A DNA stretch of 34,222 bases, from contig JBBHKE010001240.1 in the NCBI GenBank assembly GCA_037447655.1, positions 50,041 through 84,262 of the forward strand. Direction: 5' to 3'. Origin of the DNA: Zygnema cylindricum. Its lineage: Eukaryota; Streptophyta; Zygnematophyceae; Zygnematales; Zygnemataceae. Below are positions 26,954 to 34,222 of the stretch, one piece after another. Positions within the stretch are counted from its first letter, which is position 1. Each line of letters starts with the position of its first letter. The translations under genes were made by a program, and so were the position numbers. Below the pieces are notes generated by a model that was not told the DNA's origin, did not search any database, and saw only the letters and a list, made by a program, of their open reading frames with translations.

Positions 26954-28138
26954 CTGAAAACGACAAAAAAAAAGGAATAATGGAGTCAGGACACGTGGCA
27001 AACATGGGTGCAAATGTGTGGAATGGGGGAGAAGAGAGGGTAATATCGAGATAGTTAAGAAGGGGAGGGAGAGGAAGGGGAATGTGGGAGGGAGGCCGTG
27101 GGAAGGAGTGGGGGAGGGAGAGGGAGAGGGAGACACAAAGGAGTAACTTTGGGGGCAAAGTTAGGTTCTAGCCTTTATTGGGTTTTTTTTCCACATGTGG
27201 AGAAGAAGAATAAAAGAAAAAAATAGAAAACAAACAACAAAAGAAAATTGATAATTATGGCCCAATTTGTTTCTGTACGGATCGTACGGTTTCTTCAAAG
27301 TGAAATTGAACTAAATTTTTGTTAAAAAAGAGATGACCTCAGATTTTTAAAAGACCTTCCCTCTCCTCCCACCCTCCTCAAATCGTGGAATCCTTGCCCT
27401 CCCTTTTCTTTCCCAACCTTCCCTTCCCTCTCCCCTCCCCTCCTCCTCTTCCCTCCCGAGAAATCCTTCTCCTCACCACCTTCCTACCCTCTTTCTCCAA
27501 CTACCTTCCTCTCCTTCTCTCCCTCCCCCTCTTTCCTCCTCCCCCTTCATCCTTCCCCTCTCCCCTTTCCCCTTTCCCCCCTTTCTTCCCCTTTTCCCCC
27601 CTTTCCCCCTTTTCCCCCCTTTCCCCCTCTTCCCCCTTTCCCTCTCTTTCCCCTCCCCTCCTATCCCCTCCCCCCTCCCCTCCCCTCCCCCTTCCCCCAC
27701 CCCTCCCCTTCCCCCACCCCTCCCCTTCCCCCACCCCTCCCCTTCCCCCACCCCTCCCCTTCCCTTCCCCTTCCCCTTTCTCCTTTCCCCTTTCCTCCCC
27801 TTTCCTCCTCCTCTTCCCCCTTCTCCCCCTCCCGCCTCCCCCTCCCCTCCCCCCTCCCCTCCCCCCTCCCCCTCCCTCCCCCTCCCCCCCTCCCCTCCCC
27901 TCCCCTCCCCTCCCCTCCCCCCCCCCCCCTCACCCTTGTTGACGTCCGCCCCCCCCGTCATGGTCCAGGTGAAGTACTCGCAGTCCCGGTCCTGGGTGCA
28001 CAGCCCGCAGCACTGGTCCAAGCCGAGGTCCTCCGTGATGCCCGCCGGGTAGTCCAGGAGCGTCTCGCAGTTCGTCGTGTAGCCGGGGTGGCTCACGAGG
28101 GCGCCGGGGAGGGCCCCGGGGAAGGTGCCGTTCACCAC
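25881..28138 (-). CDS. Secreted Pro-rich glycoprotein with PAN/apple-like and GDPHF (VWD/root-cap-like) domains, 5' end unresolved
   Basis: Two exons on the minus strand: about 28138 (5' limit uncertain) to 27934, and 26953 to the TAA at 25881-25883; phase 1 joins give K-G-NCFLYS. Exon 1 plus the start of exon 2 form a Cys-rich PAN/apple-like module: NCETLLDYPAGITEDLGLDQ, CCGLCTQDRDCEYFTWT, then GNCFLYSIDQCGF. A Pro/Ser-rich linker of about 75 residues follows, and then a domain opening GDPHFAGWDGVHFDFTGRPG with YCLLSD and HINMYLQGY, and later HGILGQTLW. GDPHF domains occur in VWD and plant root-cap-type extracellular proteins. Pro-rich linkers in green algal walls are usually hydroxyprolinated and glycosylated, so a cell-wall or secreted role is inferred. 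No signal peptide is visible because the start is not found. Confidence 0.8.
26954..27933 (-). repeat. Intron of the glycoprotein gene, G/A-rich on the coding strand at its 5' end
   Basis: 27361-27933 reads C/T on the + strand (CCCCTCCCC, TTTCCCC words), so the transcript is G/A-rich. Near the acceptor (27030-27140) the + strand is G/A-rich, giving the transcript a normal polypyrimidine tract. Confidence 0.85.
27934..28138 (-). CDS. Glycoprotein exon: PAN/apple-like cysteines
   Basis: Donor AAGG|GTGAGG. Codons are nearly all C/G-ending: VVNGTFPGALPGALVSHPGY, TTNCETLLDYPAGITEDLGL, DQCCGLCTQDRDCEYFTWTM, then TGGADVNK. The frame stays open upstream to TAA at 28376-28378 and would read Pro/Ser/Leu (a possible second Hyp-rich stretch, including SSCSVCPSASNLPS), but no ATG and no AG acceptor exist on this strand between 28140 and 28375. 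An internal acceptor at about 28091 (CTCGTGAG|CC) is an alternative. Confidence 0.7.
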
Positions 28139-28140
28139 GG

Positions 28141-28375
28141 AGGGGAGGTTGGAGGCGGAGGGGCAGACGGAGCAGGAGGAGGGGAAGGAGAGGAGGGAGG
28201 AGGGGCAGGGGGTGGGGGTGGCGGAGGTGAGAAGGGGGGAGAGGAGGAGGGGGAGGAGGGAGAGGAGGAGGAGAGGGGGGGAGGGGGGGGGGGGGGGGGG
28301 GGCCGGGGGGAAGGGGAGGGAGGGGGGGGGGGGGAGGGAGGGGGAGGGGGGGGGGGGGGGAGAGGGAGGGGAGAG
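28141..28375 (-). repeat. G-run/GGAGG tract (C/T on the gene strand)
   Basis: Long G runs with GGAGGA words on the + strand. It is either coding for a Pro-rich segment of the glycoprotein or an intron polypyrimidine tract; homopolymer length errors here would hide the true frame. Confidence 0.7.
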
Positions 28376-29473
28376 TTAGGGTTAAAGACGAGCTTTTGGA
28401 GGGATGTGGGAGAGAGCGTAAGGGGGAGGAGGGAGAGAAGGAACGGAGGGGGGGAAGGGAGATAGAGAGTCGAGACAGTTGATTCGGTTTATGTTTCCAA
28501 GCGGCTCTGTGGGGTGATGTAGAGGAGACGGTTGGATCGATCCACGTGTCTTGTTTTAAGAGGTCGTAACGTCGGTATTATGTTTGAGGGCAACGACTCC
28601 CCGAAAAGGACAAGAGCCGGCGGATTTCCGTACGGTACTGCGGCGTAGCTTTAACTGTAGTCGTACGGTAATGACTGGTAACGGTTAGGATCTTTGGTTC
28701 CTTACAAGGTTAACGGTTTTTTCAGGTCGAGTTTGTCAAGCTCGGGATATCGTAATAATTTCGTACTTTTTCCATTTTTATGTCCGCCTTTTATTTTGTT
28801 TTATTTTGTTTTCGTACAGTATCACAGCCCGGTTGTAAACGGCCGTCATCCACGCTAAAATATTTAGTCATCTCCCAAATGTTCCTTTGACGTTTCGAAC
28901 TAACAAATTTGTCTTTTTCCGCCCCGTGACGACTAACTGTCCTCGCAGAATCATCCGGATTTTGTGCCTAGATTGTACGGAGACTTCGTATTTCGTACAT
29001 TATTGGAACTGTAATTCGGGTTTCTTTAGTACCAACAAAAGGGAAAAACGTACGAATAAACGTATCTGTACGGATTTCAGCAGGATTTGAGATTGCCAGC
29101 GACGTTTGCTTGGGCTAATCCAACGGCATAACCGGTTTTATGATTGTTTTGTCGTATTACTGGCTGAAGGTACGGACGCACGTTGGAAAGTTCACGAGGG
29201 AAGTTCGTATGATCCTTTATCGTACGGTCCTTTTAGACGCTCCGGATTGCGCTCCCGTCTGAGCCATTTGCTTGCATACGACAAATTTCTCTGTGGACCA
29301 AGCCAATTAGCCGACAAAATAATACGGAACAGCTGTACTTTAATTTTAGAACTTGAGCGCCGGTTTAAGTTATACGGAGGGAAAAAATATCTGTTAGGGG
29401 ACATCCATCGGAACATTTACAGTATTTAGGGATACGTATCGATTTGCGATTCTCGATATCGACTAGGCTTTGG
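28376..29473. other. Intergenic DNA with many GTACGG words
   Basis: Rich in CGTAC/GTACG words. Frames 28887-29090 and 29106-29429 (+) are open but show no recognisable motif, and I do not call them genes. Confidence 0.45.
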
Positions 29474-29481
29474 ATCCTCGT

Positions 29482-30084
29482 CAGAGGTCGCAAAAGTCAA
29501 AATTTTACATAACCGAAACTGACCGTTTTTTTTTTTTCAAAATCTGAGTAACCGACGCCCGACCGGGTTATGTCACGCCCCAAAAATGTTAACCATTAAC
29601 CGACCGGCGTTTACGAAAATAAAAGTTAACCGAAACTCGATTTCTCGCGACTAACCGTGCCCGCCTGTAACCGGAAAAGTACAAAATTACAACGCTTATT
29701 GTTATTAGCGTTAATGTACTTTGCAATAATGTACGACGTATGAATAAGCCAATAATTACGATTTGACGCGTTCCCTAAGATTTGCGAAATGAATAGTGTT
29801 ACTACCGTGTCAGATTTGCGACGCTAATCATGATGTCACGTACTTCCACGATACTAAAGAGTACAAAGTACAATAATGTTGGATTGTATGGACAGTACAA
29901 AATTTTTATTTTTTTTTGGTTTTTTGGTTAACCAACCGTAACCGACTTTTTCTTTTTTTTTTGGTGAATCAACCGACCGCAACCGCCCGGCCCCCAAAAA
30001 TTGGCAACCGAATCCGTTCCGGATCCGGAGCAGGCGGTCAGTTAACGGTCGGTCACGATTTCGGTTGTCCGTTTGCGACCTTTG
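29482..30084. mobile_element. hAT-like element, CARAGGTCGCAAA family
   Basis: 603 bp. Termini CAGAGGTCGCAAA and TTTGCGACCTTTG are inverted repeats with one mismatch, flanked by a perfect 8-bp TSD ATCCTCGT (29474-29481, 30085-30092). Interior near both ends holds many AACCGAC / GGTAACCG-type words (e.g. ATAACCGAAACTGACCG, GTTAACGGTCGGTCACG), which look like subterminal repeats. No transposase frame. Confidence 0.88.
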
Positions 30085-30092
30085 ATCCTCGT

Positions 30093-31071
30093 CGATATGA
30101 CCATTCGCTTCGCTTAGCCAATTTTTTTTACGTTCTTTTCTGTTTCTAAGATTAGCATCTCACCCATTTGGTCCAAGGAAAGTCTAAAATGCCACTATTA
30201 TTTACCAATTTCTTACATTTTCAGTTCAACACATTTTTAAAAATAACAGTTGCAACCATTTGAGAGTGAAAAATATACTGAATCTTGATAGTCTAACAAG
30301 ATATGACAGGGAATGCAGATGAATTCTTTTTAAGTTATAACAAAAGCCTAATTTTCATTATTGAAAGCTTCAATAATCGGCAAAACTGCATTTTTTACCT
30401 TTGACGAGTTAATGAACGAAAGAATGAATGAAGGAACGAATTCAATGACAAAAAGCGAATGACAAATCGATGATGTTTGTTTTGATTTTGACGAATTGAA
30501 TGTTTTAATACATGTCTCAAACTCCCGATGGTCGGTACATTGATACTCCAAACAATGCAAAAAATCATAAACATTTTATGCGCTTCTTGTATAGTTTGAA
30601 AATAGTGTTGCTCATCATTAATTTCAATGACTCTCCAAGTTAGGGAAGCAATCCCCACTAAGGTAGTATTATTCTGAGTGAAATTATCGTAACATACACT
30701 CATTCGACAAATGAATGAAATTAACATCGATTTTTCTTTTAAGTGGGTAAAGTGAAGAAACAATTTCATATTTTAATGCTAATAAGTAAATAACCCGTAG
30801 TTCTGTTCAACAACCAAGGGAATTGCGGATGTTGGTACTGGATGGTGATTTCAATGACGATGACACTCGTAGCGATAATTACTTTACTTCACCAACTTAT
30901 TTTTACAAAAATGAGTTGGGAAAATTAAATCATGTTAGGAGATTTCTTCCCTCGTTGTTACTTAATCAGGCCCATGGAAAGTTCTAGTTTTTTATAAGAT
31001 TTTCCTTCAAGAATGTAGAAGCTTATAAGCCAACACATCGTCGTGTTACACTTTTATTGTCGTAAGGGGAA
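30093..31071. other. Intergenic DNA without supported gene
   Basis: AT-rich. A minus-strand frame at 30395-30769 (124 codons) has no recognised motif and includes a degenerate GAATGAA repeat. Confidence 0.45.
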
Positions 31072-31160
31072 ATTGTGGCAGATTGTAGTCCACGTCCTTA
31101 AATAGTGTTTTTAACACTTTTTTGTGATTTTGGGCCAAAAGAAGTCAGGACCGAATTAAT
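31072..31160 (+). repeat. Partial copy of the MITE interior at 24748-24833
   Basis: Shares GTGGCA(G/T)ATTGTAGTCCACG, TCCTTAAATA(G/A)TGTT and GACCGAATTA. No TIRs are found here, so it is a truncated copy. Confidence 0.65.
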
Positions 31161-31255
31161 TTTATTTACTCTACTAATGAAGGGTGGTATGAAAGAGTGT
31201 TATGGGGTGATAAAAGCATTACGTAACCTTTTTTATAATTACTATAGCCCATACC

Positions 31256-31400
31256 ATATTTATACCACATGTATCTAACACATTTATACCACATGTGTCC
31301 AACACATTTATACCACATGTATCTAACACATTTATACCACATGTATCTAACACATTTATACCACATGTATCCAACACATTTATACCACATGTATCTAACA
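31256..31400. repeat. 24-bp minisatellite, six copies
   Basis: Unit ACATTTATACCACATGTATC+TAAC repeated six times in direct tandem with three or four substitutions (TGTGTCC and TATCC variants). There are no spacers, so it is not a CRISPR array. Confidence 0.95.
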
Positions 31401-31565
31401 AAATCTGGGAGATCAAATCCAATCTTTATTATCTTTATCTGTTTCTTTATCTTTATAAAAATAAAATACCTTTGGTCGTCCGTTCGAAAATCTTTAATCT
31501 TTGGTCGTCCGTTTGAAAACCTTTAAATAGGCCAACTTTCTGTTCGCCTGCACCAGTGAACGGCG

Positions 31566-31633
31566 TGTCCCTCGATCGGCGTTAGCAAACGGGTAGCTTT
31601 GTCCCTCAGCCGACGTCAACAAACAGGTACGGG
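31566..31633 (+). repeat. 34-bp tandem duplication beside a foldback-like element
   Basis: TGTCCCTCGATCGGCGTTAG... at 31566 and TGTCCCTCAGCCGACGTCAA... at 31600 are two diverged units ending GGGTAGC / AGGTACG. A related sequence lies inverted at 32581-32630. Confidence 0.55.
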
Positions 31634-32582
31634 TGTGCCCATGTAATCGAAACTTCAGAACTTTACTTTGGATTTTAGCGCAAATTTTACTGTGTAATTT
31701 TCAAAGTGTTCCTATGTCAATCACACTTGAGCTTTCATTACTTCAAATTCGTGACTGTTTTAAACGTCAACAAAATGTGCGACAGACTACGAAACGTAAT
31801 GTAGACTACTGCGGAACTTACTAAAATAATTGACGTCTAGAAAAACAGCGACGGTTGTAGACGTCGAGTTTTCTGTGACATTGTAGATGTTTAGGGTTTT
31901 GACATTGCGAAGTCACGCCACGCTGTGACGTCATTAGTACGTAAACTTTCCGCCATGGCTTCCGATTTCTTTTATTTATCTTTTATCATTCAATATGCCA
32001 TCAAACTACGACCAAAGATATTAAAAAAAAGTAAAAAAATATATCTTTCATTTGAAACCATCGTTGTCGCATTTCATTTAGGGAAGATACAAATAGGAGC
32101 GGTCGAGTGAGAAAGAGGGAGAGGGACGAGGACGACGTAAACTTTTGCAAAGGACCCATGAAGGAAAGTGGAGGTCCGAGACCCCTGCAAAATTGTTTTT
32201 CGTACATGTTTGTCATTTTCTTATCTACATGTGCGTGACGAGCAGTGAAAAAAATAGCGTGTACTTTCCTTCCTGCCAATTGTTTCGAAAACGTTTCACG
32301 CGTGCAATCCCACTTTTTTATTCGTCAATGTGTAGTATTTTAGTTAAAATCAGGACGCGATTTGATTCCAGTACAAGTGTGAAGATGAGATGGCGTGACG
32401 TGGAAGTTGGTCGCGAAGATAATAACGCCAAATTGACGAACTGTTCAGGTTCAAGATGACGCAAAATGTACTTTGGTTCTTGCCCATTTTTCGTACGGCG
32501 TACGATTTTATCGTTGCAAGTCCCATTTTCTATGTAAACGACGGAAAAAAAAACCCTTAATTGAACACATGGGCACACACCC
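31631..32582. mobile_element. Element with GGGTGTGCCCATGT inverted ends (foldback-like)
   Basis: Ends GGGTGTGCCCATGTAATCGA and TTGAACACATGGGCACACACCC are inverted repeats of about 14 bp with one indel. About 560 bp of it recurs inverted at 14135-14692, including the same type of end (ACATGGGGACGCACCC). No target-site duplication could be identified. The minus-strand frame at 32318-32578 inside it has no recognised motif. Confidence 0.6.
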
Positions 32583-34003
32583 TAACTTTGTCGCTCCGGC
32601 GACCTCACCGATCGGGTAACTTTCAAAGCACCCCCTCGGCAATCGTTTTTAACCGCCAGATCTTGGCTACTCGAACCTGTCAAGGAATATATAGACAAAA
32701 CCGCCACCTGCACTAACGAGCGTTCAGCCGTCTATCCTTCGTTCGTTACCGTCCGATTATAGAATGCTGGCAGTTCGGAAGCTACAGTGGCCGTCTTTTT
32801 TAAGAAGTACGATTTCGTGGTCGTTAATTCTTTGCTATATTTTCTCTCAATCGTTGTGTTGTTTTGGGTCGCGTCTACAAATGTACGTACGGACGTCTCG
32901 AATAGTACAATAGTACTTAAGACGTTTTGATAAACAGGACGCGGTCCATGTTCGTGTAGACGGGCATGACAAACAGGCATGACAAACGGGCACGACAAAC
33001 GAGCATGATAAAACACCACACGGTCCATGCTCGTGTAACGGGCATTGAATTACTAGTCAATCAAAATTCAATAGCAACACCAAAAAATATCCCTTCAACC
33101 TTAAATCCGAGTCAATCTTACACTACAAACAAGAATAAGGGTGGCGTTCCATCAGGCGAAAAGTGGCGTAGTTTACAAAAATCCGCGACCCTCCGTACCA
33201 AATCGTATCGTCTATTTTGTTTTTATACGAAAAACAACATTACAGAGAATCTTGCCGATACTCTCCGAAGGTCTTGGAGGTAATACTGGCCGTCGGATGT
33301 TCATCTGCGAGGAGTTCGCTTCATTTTTTTATGTAACTATCAACTAACCTCGAGGAGGTGGGTTGGCAGATACAAAAAAAAAAAATCGTGACTCGCTGGA
33401 CGATTAAGCTACGTGTCATGATGGAAAACCAACGAAAAATTTTAAGATTTGCACATGACACGCGCTTTCCAAAATACAACCGAAAATAAAAACGAAATTT
33501 CGTAACATTCCCTCGTCACGCTATTTTCAGTATCTTATGTTCGTCACACTATTTCTCTCAAAGGACTTTCGTTATGTTCGAAAACTGAAACCCTAAAAAA
33601 TGAGCTGGCTTACAGACTGGCCTCTGCAAAAAGTAAAAAGGTTTTGTCGTATGATTACTTCGTACGCAGGTACATGGTACGCAAGTCAAGATTTGAAGTT
33701 AAGTATGTCGGTGCTACAAATCTGAAGGATATTCAATATCGGATCGTAGTTTGCGTGGCGCCAGTCAATTTATAACACGTGGCTTACAGACTCTACGTGA
33801 TGGAACATCAACTCAATCGACCCGGTCTGTAGAGTTTGCCGTACAATTACAAAAACGTATGATGGAACTTCACCCTAAGTAGGCAGAGCCCTAAACTATA
33901 CCGTCGAAAGTGTATATCTTCATCATAAATCATGTTAATTTTTGTTTATAGAAACAGTTCATATTTTTTTCAAGGAAAAATTGAAACGAGCGATAGTACA
34001 ATA
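32583..34003. other. Intergenic DNA without supported gene
   Basis: 32936-33045 holds short direct repeats of ACGGGCATGACAAAC and CGGTCCATG(T/C)TCGTGTA. The rest is AT-rich with GTACG words. No gene supported. Confidence 0.45.
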
Positions 34004-34090
34004 TACCGCCAATCGCCATTAGCGTAATGTATACTAATTCGTCCCACTTTTTTTTTTCAAATTCTCAAATAGCATAACTTATTCTGTTTT
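34004..34090 (+). mobile_element. Left part of a TA-target MITE copy
   Basis: TA then TACCGCCAATCGCCATTAGC and the same following segment as in 15563-16137 (CTAATTCG(G)TCCC(G/A)CTTTTTTTT, CAAATTCTCAAATAG). The right end is not seen before the window ends. Confidence 0.65.
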
Positions 34091-34222
34091 TTTCTTTACG
34101 CCATTTGGGGTTTTTTTCCACGTACCGCACAAAACAAAAGTACATTGTCTTTTAAATAGTGTGGTGTACGGTCAGTGTCAAACCGTACAAAATTGTACCT
34201 TTTTAAGTGAAAAAGTATAATT

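Noticed and set aside
27473-28138. 221-codon minus-strand frame as one exon
   Set aside because: Only the first 68 residues look like protein; after the donor at 27933 it is Gly/Glu/Lys repeat from the intron.
29106-29429. 107-codon frame as a gene
   Set aside because: No recognisable motif, no splice or regulatory support, and it lies in repeat-rich intergenic DNA; length alone is not convincing.
30395-30769. 124-codon minus-strand frame as a gene
   Set aside because: Contains a degenerate simple repeat (GAATGAA) and no family motif.
31256-31400. CRISPR-like repeated array
   Set aside because: Units are directly tandem with no unique spacers, and the context is eukaryotic.
32581-32600. 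TTAGGG-like telomeric word at the right end of the 31.6-32.6 kb element (reverse strand)
   Set aside because: A single occurrence as part of an element terminus, not a tandem telomere array.

Overview
This window is nuclear DNA from a eukaryote. It holds three spliced protein genes separated by long stretches of transposon-derived and low-complexity sequence. Introns follow GT-AG (one donor is weak), and exon phases join exactly in the first gene. The gene families point to a green-lineage organism, most likely an alga: a cytochrome b561 whose C-terminal half looks plant-type, a Pro-rich secreted glycoprotein with a PAN/apple-like module and a GDPHF domain, and a Sen1-type helicase close to plant homologues. 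This taxonomic call is an inference from protein motifs only; I cannot name the species.

Layout. (1) About 39-11910, + strand: the 3' part of a Sen1/senataxin-like superfamily 1B helicase, with 14 exons in the window. Motifs Ia, II, III, IV, V and VI are all present; motif I (Walker A) lies upstream of the window. Its introns are filled with CT-rich tracts, a 1.1 kb GGGA tract and nested MITEs. (2) 11911-17680: intergenic DNA with several short DNA transposons whose terminal inverted repeats (TIRs) and target-site duplications (TSDs) can be read directly. (3) 18401-21286, + strand: a cytochrome b561 (ascorbate-dependent transmembrane electron carrier) in five exons, with an unresolved frame break in the fourth. 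A long in-frame Lys/Ser-rich extension lies upstream of its conventional start. (4) 21287-25880: intergenic, mostly repeats. (5) 25881-about 28138, - strand: the secreted or cell-wall glycoprotein, with its 5' end unresolved in a C/T homopolymer-rich region. (6) 28376-34222: no supported gene; hAT-like, TA-target and foldback-like elements plus a 24-bp minisatellite.

The three genes have no evident common pathway: nuclear RNA/R-loop processing, membrane electron transfer, and extracellular matrix. The richest structure outside genes is the mobile-element record: at least four hAT-like families with 8-bp TSDs and a family of about 200-220 bp MITEs with TA target sites, some nested so that relative insertion order can be read. 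I found no CRISPR array, RNA gene, phage or bacterial-type operon, and no clear case for a wholly new molecular system. The most unusual points are the Sen1 gene carrying a very large G-rich (R-loop-prone) intron tract bracketed by a direct duplication, and the b561 upstream open frame that begins inside a MITE terminus.
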